Shown: positions 36,897-46,273 of the stretch, piece after piece
Layout of the letters: every line of letters begins with the position of its first letter
Numbering within the stretch: position 1 is the stretch's first letter
From: G965261475 sp965261475 [NCBI: bacterium]
Lineage (GTDB): Bacteria; SAR324; XYD2-FULL-50-16
NCBI GenBank assembly: GCA_965261475.1
Contig: OZ253454.1
Coordinates: 1,178,001-1,242,000, forward strand
Length of the DNA: 64,000 nucleotides
Direction of reading: 5' to 3'
Notes under the pieces: model-generated
The model's database searches: none
The model's input: the letters and a program-made list of their open reading frames with translations, nothing else
Told to the model about the DNA's origin: nothing
Position numbers and translations under genes: made by a program

Positions 36897-37496
36897 TTAT
36901 GGCGCAAGAATTTTAGAATGCCAATTGCCGTTTGCATCAAAAAAAAATCTCAGCCTATGGTGCAAGCGAAACTCGCCTCCTTGCCAAAACTCTAGCTCTG
37001 TAGGCTGTAGAGCGATTCCTCTCCAATAATTAGGTAGAGGAATTTGTTTTTTTTCTTTAAACTTTGTTTCAAAATATCTATACCTTGCTAAAAGCTCTTC
37101 TCTATTTTTTAGAGGTTGACTTTGATTAGAAGCCCAAGCTCCTAGCTGGCTTTGTCTTGTCCTACACTCAAAATACTTACCTGTTTTTGTAGCAGACAAC
37201 AAGCTACACTTACCTTCTATTTTGACTTGTTTTTGTAGAGCATCCCAATAAAATAACATAGCACCAAAAGGATTTTTCTGTATCGCTTGCCCTTTACAAG
37301 AATTCAAATTAGTGTAAAAAATAAACCCGTGCTCTTTAGAAAACTCTTTCAATAATACAGTCCTAGAAGTAACCTTGCCTTTTAAGTCAGCTGTCGAGAA
37401 GGTAAGTGCATTACAATTGATCAGCCTGGTATTCTGAGCATCAAGCAACCACATTTTAAAGCCTTCCCAAGGATTCTTGATATCTAAAACTTCCAT
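36897..37496 (-). CDS. pdxH: Pyridoxamine 5'-phosphate oxidase
   Basis: A 199-residue FMN enzyme that oxidises pyridoxine or pyridoxamine 5'-phosphate to pyridoxal 5'-phosphate. Recognisable blocks: SRTVLLKEF with the FMN-binding region (about 40), FYTNLNSCKGQ, AWASNQSQ, and the C-terminal EFWQGGEFRLHHR with the substrate-binding RLH. The N-terminus is shorter than in E. coli PdxH (218 residues). It sits between folB (8 bases upstream) and rfaE1. Confidence 0.95.
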   Translation of the reverse strand: MEVLDIKNPWEGFKMWLLDAQNTRLINCNALTFSTADLKGKVTSRTVLLKEFSKEHGFIFYTNLNSCKGQAIQKNPFGAMLFYWDALQKQVKIEGKCSLLSATKTGKYFECRTRQSQLGAWASNQSQPLKNREELLARYRYFETKFKEKKQIPLPNYWRGIALQPTELEFWQGGEFRLHHRLRFFFDANGNWHSKILAP

Positions 37497-37504
37497 AATA
37501 TTGT

Positions 37505-37843
37505 TTATTTTGAATATTTTTTACAACTAACACTCACTTCATCTGCGCTAGCTAGCGCTCCTGTTTTGATACACTCCACTTCTATCCACGCTATATTTTT
37601 TTCTTGGGAGAGTAAATCTGCTAAACTATAAGTTAAATTTTCTACTAACTCAAAGGAGTTAGAGTATAAAAAATTTACTATTTTCTGACAAAGCTGGTCA
37701 TAGTCTAGTGTAGAGCTAACACTAACTTGAGATTGAGATAAACTATATGCAAGATTTAAAATAATGTTTCTTTTAGTTTTTTTTTCCCAAGCAAAAAGAC
37801 CAAGGTAAGCCTTACATCTTAAATTTTTAATTTTTACAATCAT
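37505..37843 (-). CDS. folB: Dihydroneopterin aldolase
   Basis: A 112-residue protein of the FolB fold. The start (IKNLRCKAYLGLFAWEKKTK) corresponds to the conserved L-x-G-x-h-G-x-x-x-W-E motif, DYDQLCQKI (about 65) is the substrate-binding strand, and ENLTYSLADLL carries the conserved Glu. It converts 7,8-dihydroneopterin to 6-hydroxymethyldihydropterin for folate; folP is elsewhere in the window at 52.6 kb. First gene of folB-pdxH-rfaE1, immediately downstream of the tRNA genes on the same strand. Confidence 0.88.
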   Translation of the reverse strand: MIVKIKNLRCKAYLGLFAWEKKTKRNIILNLAYSLSQSQVSVSSTLDYDQLCQKIVNFLYSNSFELVENLTYSLADLLSQEKNIAWIEVECIKTGALASADEVSVSCKKYSK

Positions 37844-37861
37844 AGCAACTTTGAGCTAAAA

Positions 37862-37935
37862 TAGCGATGGGGTGACTTGAACACCCGACCTTACGATTAT
37901 GAGTCGTACGCTCTAACCTCCTGAGCTACATCGCC
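37862..37935 (-). tRNA. tRNA-Met (CAT anticodon), elongator type
   Basis: On the minus strand the acceptor GGCGATG pairs with CATCGCT (one G-T), the anticodon stem TACGA/TCGTA closes the loop CTCATAA, and the T arm has GTTCAAG. The anticodon stem lacks the three G-C pairs of initiator tRNA, and the loop is the same as that of elongator tRNA-Met. A lysidine-modified tRNA-Ile with CAT cannot be fully excluded. CCA is not encoded. Confidence 0.92.
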
Positions 37936-37969
37936 ATTAGAAAAAATTTGAGCTGATAGTTTTTATTTT

Positions 37970-38059
37970 CGGAGAGAGGGGGATTCGAACCCCCGGTACC
38001 CATAAAATAGGTACAACAGATTAGCAATCTGTCACTTTCAGCCTCTCAGTCACCTCTCC
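37970..38059 (-). tRNA. tRNA-Ser (GCT anticodon)
   Basis: Minus-strand sequence begins GGAGAGG and has the anticodon stem ACAGA/TCTGT around loop TTGCTAA, a long class II variable arm (GTACC...GGTAC), and a T arm with GGTTCGAATCC. Discriminator G as in tRNA-Ser. Reads AGC and AGT. CCA is not encoded. Confidence 0.94.
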
Positions 38060-38072
38060 TAAATCATTCATG

Positions 38073-38157
38073 CAGAGGGGGAGGGATTCGAACCCCCGAA
38101 GCCTTGCGGCTTAACGGTTTTCAAGACCGCCGGTTTCAACCACTCACCCACCCCTCC
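38073..38157 (-). tRNA. tRNA-Ser (TGA anticodon)
   Basis: Minus-strand sequence begins GGAGGGG, with anticodon loop CTTGAAA, a long variable arm (AGCC-GCAA-GGCT) and a T arm with GGTTCGAATCC; discriminator G. Class II shape and anticodon TGA give serine, reading TCN codons, mainly TCA. It lies 101 bases downstream of serS on the same strand. CCA is not encoded. Confidence 0.94.
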
Positions 38158-38258
38158 ATATCTAGTACATAATTTAAAATCCACTGAATTATCACTACAC
38201 CTAAAAATTTTCTAAAAAGCAACATTCGTACCTACCTTAAAAAACTAAATATAACTAT

Positions 38259-39557
<1,299 letters not shown>

Positions 39558-39652
39558 TTATATTATCTTATCATTCAAAATAAATTTCAATGTGTTATTT
39601 GTACTCTACAAACACTTGACAATAATCTGTTTATCTTTTAGACTTAACATTA

Positions 39653-39738
39653 AGCCAGGACAACTCTGGATGATAGTAATCGTGTCAGACCTGAAAAGGA
39701 GCAGCGCTACCTATATATTGAGGTGTGTTCTGGTCCTA
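39653..39738 (+). ncRNA. ffs: Signal recognition particle RNA, small bacterial type (4.5S)
   Basis: The core GTCAGACCTGAAAAGGAGCAGC (split: GTCAG, ACCT, GAAA tetraloop, AGG, AGCAGC) aligns base for base in length with the conserved apical domain of 4.5S RNA that binds Ffh: GTCAG and AGCAGC form the symmetric and asymmetric loops, with a GNRA-type GAAA cap. Flanking CCAGGACA (39655-39662) pairs with TGTTCTGG (39726-39733) over 8 bases, closing the hairpin. Ends are approximate. It lies upstream of rpsB in a gap with no credible protein gene. Confidence 0.88.
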
Positions 39739-39876
39739 AAATTCTAGAATTAAATAATTACGAAAGATAGAGAATAATTTATTAACCATGAAGCACCTAG
39801 ATAACCAATTTTTGATAAGAGCTAAAGTGAGAGCTTGCCTAGTAATATGTTCTAAAAAACTTATAGTGATTTTACA

Positions 39877-41397
39877 ATGCAAATAATCAATGTAAAGCTC
39901 CTACAAGACAATGGTGTTCAGTACGGACATCTAGCACACAAAAGACACCCAAAATTCAACCCTTATATCTTAGGTAAAAAAGGTGGTATTCACATCATCA
40001 ACCTTAATCAAACACTGCAAAAATTAAAAGAAGCATACGATTTTGTTTATAAACTAACAAGCGAAGGTGGCAAAATTTTGTATATTTGTACTAAACCCTA
40101 TGTAAGAGATATTGTTAAGAGAGAAGCAGAAAGAAGTGGTAATTTTTATATCAACTATCGCTGGCTAGGTGGTATGTTAACTAATTCTACAACCATTCGT
40201 CAATCTATCAACAAACTCAAAGATATTGAATCTATTGCAGGCAAAGACTATGATTATTTAGGTATTTTAAAAAAAGAAGCGTCTAAAAAGGAAAAAACAA
40301 GAAAAAAACTAGATAACTTGTTTAGAGGTATTCGTAATATGTTTCGTCTGCCTGCTGCTGCTTTTATTATAGATATTCAAAAAGAAAAGATCGCTTTAGC
40401 TGAAGTTATTAAATCTAATATACCTGTAATAGCAATTACCGACACTAACACCAACCCTGAGTTAGCCAATTATCCTGTTCCTGGTAACGATGATTCTCTC
40501 AAAACCATTGATCTTTTTTGTCAAGTCATTAGTGCTGCCTCTATTAGCGGTAAAGCTGTATTTGATAAACAAAAAGAAGAGCTCAAAAGCGTTAAAAAAG
40601 AAACTATAGAAAAAAAGACTAGCGACAAGCCAAAAAGAAACACTACAACAGAAATCCAAGCAAAAAAAACAACTACTGGTGCTCAAAGTGAAAAAGCAAC
40701 CTCTGCTCAAGAGCTAAAAGCTAAACAAACAGCTACTGCTAAAGATAAGCAAACAGCTACCACTAGTGCTCTAAGCAAAAAGACAACCTCTGCTCAAGAG
40801 TCAAAAGACAAGCAAACAGCTACCACTAGTGCTCTAAGCAAAAAGACAACCTCTGCTCAAGAGTCAAAAGACAAGCAAACAGCTACCACTAGTGCTCTAA
40901 GCAAAAAGACAACCTCTGCTCAAGAGTCAAAAGACAAGCAAACAGCTACCACTAGTGCTCTAAGCAAAAAAGCAACTTCTACTCAGGAGTCAAAAGATAA
41001 GCAAACAGCTACTGCTAAAGCTAAACAAACAGCTACTACTAGTGCTCTAAGCAAAAAAGCAACTTCTGCTCTGGAGTCAAAAGATAAGCAAACAGCTACT
41101 GCTAAAGCTAAACAAACAGCTACTGCTAGTGCTCTAAGCAAAAAAGCAACTTCTGCTCTGGAGTCAAAAGATAAGCAAACAGCTACTGCTAAAGCTAAAC
41201 AAACAGCTACTGCTAGTGCTCTAAGCAAAAAAGCAACTTCTGCTCTGGAGTCAAAAGATAAGCAAACAACTACTGCTCAAGATAAGCAAACAACTACTAG
41301 TGCTCCGAGTAAAAAAGCAAGCTCTACTCAAGAGCTAAAAGCTAAGCAAACAACTACTGCTAAAACTTCTCTCAAAAAAAATACAGAAGATAAATAA
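39877..41397 (+). CDS. rpsB: Small ribosomal subunit protein S2 with a long repetitive C-terminal tail
   Basis: Residues 1 to about 230 are a normal S2: GVQYGHLAHKRHPKFNPYI at the start, RWLGGMLTNSTTIR (about 95), RLPAAAFIIDI, and the VPGNDDSLKTIDLF end block. S2 binds the 30S head-body junction with S1. Residues from about 235 to 506 form an extra tail rich in Lys, Thr, Ala, Ser and Gln, highly basic and free of predicted fold, built from tandem repeats of 21 and then 29 residues. Typical S2 is about 230-260 residues; extended tails exist in some lineages, but a repeat tail longer than the domain itself is unusual. The frame is intact to a TAA just before tsf, so the tail is probably translated. 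Confidence 0.95.
   Translation: MQIINVKLLQDNGVQYGHLAHKRHPKFNPYILGKKGGIHIINLNQTLQKLKEAYDFVYKLTSEGGKILYICTKPYVRDIVKREAERSGNFYINYRWLGGMLTNSTTIRQSINKLKDIESIAGKDYDYLGILKKEASKKEKTRKKLDNLFRGIRNMFRLPAAAFIIDIQKEKIALAEVIKSNIPVIAITDTNTNPELANYPVPGNDDSLKTIDLFCQVISAASISGKAVFDKQKEELKSVKKETIEKKTSDKPKRNTTTEIQAKKTTTGAQSEKATSAQELKAKQTATAKDKQTATTSALSKKTTSAQESKDKQTATTSALSKKTTSAQESKDKQTATTSALSKKTTSAQESKDKQTATTSALSKKATSTQESKDKQTATAKAKQTATTSALSKKATSALESKDKQTATAKAKQTATASALSKKATSALESKDKQTATAKAKQTATASALSKKATSALESKDKQTTTAQDKQTTTSAPSKKASSTQELKAKQTTTAKTSLKKNTEDK
40744..40995 (+). repeat. Four tandem 63-bp repeats within rpsB
   Basis: Units begin with GATAAGC or GACAAGC at 40744, 40807, 40870 and 40933. Each encodes 21 residues of the pattern DKQTATTSALSKKTTSAQES plus K. 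Copies 1 to 3 are almost identical; copy 4 has begun to change (KKATSTQES). The period is a multiple of three, so copy number can change without shifting the frame. Confidence 0.92.
40996..41256 (+). repeat. Three tandem 87-bp repeats within rpsB
   Basis: Units begin with GATAAGC at 40996, 41083 and 41170; a fourth, degenerate start is at 41257. The 29-residue unit is the 21-residue unit with an internal 8-residue duplication (AKAKQTAT). This shows stepwise growth of the array by duplication. Period again keeps the reading frame. Confidence 0.92.
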
Positions 41398-41423
41398 ACC
41401 TATATTTAATAGTTGATTCTACA

Positions 41424-42260
41424 ATGATCTTAGCTAGTTTGGTAAAAGAATTGCGTCATATTACTTCTGCGCCTTTGATGGATTGCAAAAAAGCACTAGA
41501 AGAAAGTAATGGAAATCTAGAGCAAGCCCAACAAGTACTAAGAAAAAAAGGAAAAATTTTAGCAAATAAAAAATCTTCAAGAGAAGCTAAGGAAGGAGTC
41601 ATTGCTATTTACTCTAGTATGGAGCATCACAAAATAGGTATGTTAAAGTTAGCATGCGAAACAGATTTTGTAGCCCGCAATGAAAAATTTCAAATAATTG
41701 CTGAGCGATTGACAAAATTACTCGCTTTAGAGGGAGCAAAAAATTTTGAGGAAAAAAATTTAGCTGGAGTAAAAATTAAAGACTACATAATAGAAAAGAT
41801 TACAAATATTAGAGAAAACATCGTAATCAGCCAAATAGTACAATGGAAGTACGCTGATAATTCTATCATCAACAGTTACTTACACCACAACAAAAAAATT
41901 GGCACCTTGATTGAGCTAGAAGGAGATACTAATGAGCAAACACTACTAGTAGCAAAAGATCTTTGCCTACATGTTGCAGCTAACCCGGTAGAGTGCATTG
42001 ATGAAGAGGATTTATCACCTGAATCTCTAGCAAAGGAAAAACGTTTTCTTATAAATCAAGCGAGTCAATCTAATAAACCTACAAAAATATTAGAAAAAAT
42101 TGTAGAGGGTAAATTAAAAAAATTCAAAAAAGAAATGTGTTTGCTAGAGCAACCATTTTTAAAAAATACAGAAATTAGTGTACGAGAATTCTTAACGACA
42201 CAATCAAAATCCCTCAAGCAAAATCTTAGAGTCAAAAAATTTATTAAATTCAATTTTTAA
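41424..42260 (+). CDS. tsf: Translation elongation factor Ts
   Basis: A 278-residue nucleotide exchange factor for EF-Tu. The N-terminal UBA-like region LVKELRHITSAPLMDCKKALEE has the signature MDCKKAL, followed by KLACETDFVARNEKF, the conserved TDFVARN block (about residue 79) that contacts EF-Tu. The dimerisation core follows. It starts 26 bases after rpsB and its stop overlaps pyrH by one base (TAATG), the common rpsB-tsf-pyrH order. frr, which often follows, is replaced by ndk. Confidence 0.96.
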   Translation: MILASLVKELRHITSAPLMDCKKALEESNGNLEQAQQVLRKKGKILANKKSSREAKEGVIAIYSSMEHHKIGMLKLACETDFVARNEKFQIIAERLTKLLALEGAKNFEEKNLAGVKIKDYIIEKITNIRENIVISQIVQWKYADNSIINSYLHHNKKIGTLIELEGDTNEQTLLVAKDLCLHVAANPVECIDEEDLSPESLAKEKRFLINQASQSNKPTKILEKIVEGKLKKFKKEMCLLEQPFLKNTEISVREFLTTQSKSLKQNLRVKKFIKFNF

Positions 42261-43006
42261 TGCTAAGAATTTTGCTAAAAATTAGTGGAGAATACTTAGG
42301 AGGAGTAAAAAAGTTTGGATTTGATACAGATGCTATTGACAGTCTTATCAACCAAATAACCACTATTTACAACAAAAATATTCAAATATCTATTGTGCTA
42401 GGGGGTGGAAACTTTTTTAGAGGTCAAAAAGAACAAAATATTATCAACAGAAGAGCCGGAGATAATATTGGGATGCTAGCTACTGTGATGAATGGCTTGT
42501 TTTTACAATCAGCTTTAGAGAGACAAAACATAAAAACTCGTTTAATGACTGCTATAGCTATTAACCAAATTGCTGAGCCCTATATTCCAAGAAAAGCTAT
42601 TCGACACTTGGAAAAAAATAGAATTATTATTTTAGCTGCTGGGCTAGGATTACCGCATTTTTCTACTGATACAGCATCTGTAGTTAGAGCCAAAGAGTTA
42701 GACACAGATATTGTGATAAAATGCACTAAAGTAGACGGTGTATACGACAAAGATCCTATAAAATTTATCAATGCCAAAAAATTTACTCATATTACATATG
42801 ATAAAATTATAGAAAAAAAAATTGAAATTATGGATAGTACTGCTATTACTTTTGCCAAAGAACAGCAATTACCACTTTATGTTTTGAATATTACTACTAA
42901 AAAAGAGCTAATAAATTTTTTTGAAAAAAAATATACAGGGACTGCTATTCATTTGCAAGGTCGAAAAGATATGATAGAAAATACCTTAAAAAAAATTAAT
43001 ACTTAA
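42260..43006 (+). CDS. pyrH: Uridylate kinase
   Basis: A 248-residue amino acid kinase-family enzyme that phosphorylates UMP to UDP. LLKISGEYLGG at the start, VLGGGNFFRG (about 48), the LATVMNGLFLQSALE helix and AAGLGLPHFSTDTASVVRA (about 130) are diagnostic, and CTKVDGVYDKDP is the ATP/GTP-site loop. It is hexameric and allosteric in other bacteria. Coupled to tsf by one-base overlap, followed after one base by ndk, so UMP to UTP phosphorylation is encoded side by side. Confidence 0.96.
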   Translation: MLRILLKISGEYLGGVKKFGFDTDAIDSLINQITTIYNKNIQISIVLGGGNFFRGQKEQNIINRRAGDNIGMLATVMNGLFLQSALERQNIKTRLMTAIAINQIAEPYIPRKAIRHLEKNRIIILAAGLGLPHFSTDTASVVRAKELDTDIVIKCTKVDGVYDKDPIKFINAKKFTHITYDKIIEKKIEIMDSTAITFAKEQQLPLYVLNITTKKELINFFEKKYTGTAIHLQGRKDMIENTLKKINT

Positions 43007-43007
43007 G

Positions 43008-43409
43008 ATGAAACAACAAACTCTATCCATTATTAAGCCAGACGGCATAAAAAAGAATCTCATAGGAGAGATTCTAAGTAGATTTGAGAAAAATGGACTT
43101 CAAATAAAATCTTTAAAAATGGTGCGCCTGACAAAAAAAAAAGCTGGAGAGTTTTATGCAGCACACAAAGATAAAGTATTTTTTGATGAATTAACCAATT
43201 TTATGTCTAGCGGACCTGTAGTTGTCAGTCTTTTAGAGGGAGAAGATGCTATAGAAAAAAATCGTCAAATTATGGGAGCAACAAACCCGAAAGACGCAGA
43301 GCAAGGCAGTATTCGCAAAGACTTCTCAGAAAATGTTGGAGAAAACACTGTGCATGGCTCAGATGGAGTTAGTGCTGCTAAAATAGAAATAAAATTCTTT
43401 TTTAGTTAA
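43008..43409 (+). CDS. ndk: Nucleoside diphosphate kinase
   Basis: A 133-residue enzyme that balances nucleoside triphosphates by a phospho-His intermediate. The active His is in NTVHGSDGVSAAKIE (about residue 116). Other conserved blocks are LSIIKPDGIKKN at the start, FMSSGPVVVSLLEG and GATNPKDAEQGSIRKDF. Slightly shorter than E. coli Ndk (143). It ends the rpsB-tsf-pyrH-ndk operon, two bases from a convergent gene. Confidence 0.97.
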   Translation: MKQQTLSIIKPDGIKKNLIGEILSRFEKNGLQIKSLKMVRLTKKKAGEFYAAHKDKVFFDELTNFMSSGPVVVSLLEGEDAIEKNRQIMGATNPKDAEQGSIRKDFSENVGENTVHGSDGVSAAKIEIKFFFS

Positions 43410-43411
43410 CT

Positions 43412-44842
43412 TTATTGCTTAAGAGTTTCTTCTAGCATAGCATTGATAGATAGAGGATTGCTTTCTTCTGTAGCAATGTTAAGAGCTTTTTCTTTCTTGT
43501 TATTGTGATCTTTATCTCTTTTACCAAGTAGATACAATTTATGCTTTTCTTCTAAAAAAGAAACTGTAAAATTAACATCTGTATAATCTACCTTATTAGA
43601 TAAATGAGGAATTATACTCTGCGTAACTAAAATCTCCCCTGCTTTTGCCTTAGTAATAATATTTTGCAACATATAAGCCGAATCTCCATAAAAAATACTA
43701 TCTTCTATATCATCTTGCTCAACATTCATAGAGCTAATTTTCCCAAAATGTGCTGCTATGGAGCACGAAAAATCTTGTATGCCGAATTTTTGAAATTGAG
43801 CTGCATTAGTTTGAATTTTTTTATTTATATTTTTAATGGACTGAATACTAATCTCAAAAAAATTCTTAGCATCTAAAATAAAAAAATAATAATTACCAAA
43901 ATTTACTAATCTTATTCTCTGTTCTTGAGTATTTTTTACAATAAGATAAAAAATTTCTAATATAAAATCTTTGAGATTTGGTTTAGCGTTTGTATTCTTA
44001 AGTAAACTATATTCTAGTTTCACTAGCACGCAAAGATAATTACTTTTCCCTAGGTTTTGCTCTTTTGCCATAGTTTTAATAGGGTTTTTCAACTCATTTT
44101 CTAGCTCTAAAATAGTTTTTTTTTGCTCTTTGATGAGTTTACCAACCTCTAAAGACAGCTGAGTAATTTGAATAATTTCTTTGAAAAAACTAGGTAGTTT
44201 TTTTGGCAACTTATATTTTAAAATATCGTACAGCTGTTTATTTAAAGCTAGTAATTTTTGCGACAATAAATAGCAAAAAGAATAAGTAAATATAAAAGTA
44301 AAAAGTACTATTAGAATACTGCTAAAAACAAGCAATAAACGAAAATTATTAAACTGCGTGTCAAAAAAAGTTTTATCAAACACATTTTTTATAAACCATG
44401 TTTGGTTATCTACAAGAATATCAACAGGAATGATAGATTGGTATCTAGTTCCTTGCGTAGTTTGAATTTGTTGCAAAACAAAATTCTTTTTATAATTACT
44501 TAATAAATTTTCTAATGATTTACTAATGCTGTTGCCTAGTAATTCTTGACTTGTAGAATTATAATAATAACTATCTGGGTATGCAATCACAGAAGTTTCT
44601 AATAAGGATCTAGATCTGTTATTTTGAGCAATACTTTGAATTACTTCTTGCAATGCTTGTTTATTCTTATTTTCTATAACGCCCTTTAGAGAAGCAAAAA
44701 TTGTTTGCGATTGAGAAACAATAGAATCTTGAATGCTATTATATTTAGTTTGCAACAACAAATAGTTAATAGTGCTTAGAATAATCAGCACTATAGAAGT
44801 GATAAAAATACTGTAGAAAAGAGGAATAGATACTATCTTCAT
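43412..44842 (-). CDS. Membrane protein with an extracytoplasmic sensor region and a degenerate class III cyclase-like domain
   Basis: A 476-residue protein. One membrane span near residues 7-28, an extracytoplasmic region of about 140 residues, a second span near 170-195, a HAMP-like/coiled-coil linker (about 195-255) and a cytoplasmic domain. The last part reads like the C-terminal half of class III adenylate cyclases: AAHFGKISSMN, IFYGDSAYMLQNIITKAKAGEILVT (split at the usual IGD-x-VN-x-A and GEILIS positions). The N-terminal half lacks the two metal-binding Asp residues: VLVKLEYS and FGNYYFF occupy their places. It is therefore probably a non-catalytic or regulatory relative. Last gene of a three-gene run with two exported proteins. 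Confidence 0.55.
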   Translation of the reverse strand: MKIVSIPLFYSIFITSIVLIILSTINYLLLQTKYNSIQDSIVSQSQTIFASLKGVIENKNKQALQEVIQSIAQNNRSRSLLETSVIAYPDSYYYNSTSQELLGNSISKSLENLLSNYKKNFVLQQIQTTQGTRYQSIIPVDILVDNQTWFIKNVFDKTFFDTQFNNFRLLLVFSSILIVLFTFIFTYSFCYLLSQKLLALNKQLYDILKYKLPKKLPSFFKEIIQITQLSLEVGKLIKEQKKTILELENELKNPIKTMAKEQNLGKSNYLCVLVKLEYSLLKNTNAKPNLKDFILEIFYLIVKNTQEQRIRLVNFGNYYFFILDAKNFFEISIQSIKNINKKIQTNAAQFQKFGIQDFSCSIAAHFGKISSMNVEQDDIEDSIFYGDSAYMLQNIITKAKAGEILVTQSIIPHLSNKVDYTDVNFTVSFLEEKHKLYLLGKRDKDHNNKKEKALNIATEESNPLSINAMLEETLKQ

Positions 44843-44846
44843 ATTA

Positions 44847-46271
44847 CTAAAATTTGACCTTTAGTTTTCTAATATTCTCAATTTCATTTCTTTTGCCTGT
44901 AAAGCCTTCAGCAATAATCAATACTTCTTGCATTTTGATACTTCCAAGATTGATACTATTGTCACTTAGCGCTCTAAGGGCAAAATTGGTAATAGCGTTA
45001 TACCCAAAATTCTTAATTTGATGTCTAAGCTCAAAAATTCTTGCTAAATGCTCATCACTAGTAATTTGAATACTGTCTTGGTTAATGCGAGCTACTAAAT
45101 TCTGCAAACCAGTAGCCAACAGCACTATATCTTTTTCCTCAATTAGCTCTTCAAATTCTGCTCTATATTCAGTAATGCTTTGAGCAAAAACACCTTGCTG
45201 TTTTCTTTCCTCTGCTAAAAAAGGATTAAAGATAATATTTTTCTCCTCGCTATGAGCGACAGCATCAAAGCCACCGCGGTAAAAAAAAGTAATAATAATA
45301 CTTCTTTCATCAATCTTGGTAATATGCGGAGCAAGATTAGTTAGTAACGGATTAAATTGCATTTTTAATACAGCTCTAGAAATATACCTACTGTCATTAA
45401 CAAGGCTGATGTTTTTTAAATATTCGTATTGCCTATCTACGAAAAATTCTTGTTTAATAGTAGAGTTAGGGACAGTAATATAAATAAGATAATCTTTGTA
45501 TTCTTCTTGTTCTACAATCTCTATTCCTACCATCTCTTCTGTCAACAAAATTGCTTGGTCAAAAATCAATATAATAGAAAATTGAGGAGTATTACCGTAC
45601 GCTAATTTCAACTTTTGGAATTTCATATCTATAATAGAATAAACCTTGTCCATAGCTGGTATATCAGGATAGGTCGCAACCAAAAGCCTTTGATCTTCTA
45701 GCAACTTATAGGCATCATAATAGGTAAGTGAGTCTTTTTCTCCGTTATGTACCTCTAGAATGTAGTGATAATAATCACCAAAAAGATTGACTCCAAACCT
45801 GCTATTTTTATGAGCATAGGGCACAATATCTAAAGATTTAATAGAATGGAAGATATTTTGTCCTGCTAAAGGATCATCGCCTGTATAACTTTTTAAGTAA
45901 GTCTTTGCATTCAAAGCTACTTGGCGAAAATCTTTCCTATTAAATAAAACAAAAGAGCTATTACTTTTAAACGGAAAAATCAACACATTGTTGTGTCGTA
46001 AAAAGATTTCTTCTTTTTTTGCAAGTTGCTGCAGATAGTCAATAGTTAACTTATAGATTTTGCCACTACGCGCAACACCCTCTAAATAATATTGTTGCTC
46101 TGCTACTTTTCTAATATCTATAGATACCATAAAGTCACTGCCAATAGAAGAATGTTGTAAAGCAGTAGCTAATTTTCTAGCATTATTTAAATCCGTATAT
46201 TTAAGAGTAAATCCTAAAACAGGGTAGATAATAAATAACGTATAACAAAATAAAAGTACTATCTTTTTCAT
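44847..46271 (-). CDS. Exported protein of unknown function
   Basis: A 474-residue protein with an N-terminal signal peptide (about residues 1-20, IVLLFCYTLFIIYPVLG). The mature part alternates short beta-like stretches with charged segments; the middle (about 180-360) resembles repeated beta-sandwich units with paired hydrophobic strands. The C-terminal 120 residues look helical. I recognise no family. It lies 2 bases after the exported protein upstream and 4 bases before the cyclase-like membrane protein, so the three products probably act together at the envelope. An alternative is a periplasmic ligand binder for the membrane protein; that is inference only. Confidence 0.6.
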   Translation of the reverse strand: MKKIVLLFCYTLFIIYPVLGFTLKYTDLNNARKLATALQHSSIGSDFMVSIDIRKVAEQQYYLEGVARSGKIYKLTIDYLQQLAKKEEIFLRHNNVLIFPFKSNSSFVLFNRKDFRQVALNAKTYLKSYTGDDPLAGQNIFHSIKSLDIVPYAHKNSRFGVNLFGDYYHYILEVHNGEKDSLTYYDAYKLLEDQRLLVATYPDIPAMDKVYSIIDMKFQKLKLAYGNTPQFSIILIFDQAILLTEEMVGIEIVEQEEYKDYLIYITVPNSTIKQEFFVDRQYEYLKNISLVNDSRYISRAVLKMQFNPLLTNLAPHITKIDERSIIITFFYRGGFDAVAHSEEKNIIFNPFLAEERKQQGVFAQSITEYRAEFEELIEEKDIVLLATGLQNLVARINQDSIQITSDEHLARIFELRHQIKNFGYNAITNFALRALSDNSINLGSIKMQEVLIIAEGFTGKRNEIENIRKLKVKF

Positions 46272-46273
46272 AA

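Noticed and set aside
40983-41228. Minus-strand ORF with Ala/Val/Leu-rich repeats opposite rpsB
   Set aside because: It is the reverse complement of the tandem repeats in the S2 tail, an open frame caused by the repeat composition.
40744-41256. CRISPR-like array
   Set aside because: Repeats are contiguous without unique spacers and stay in frame with rpsB.
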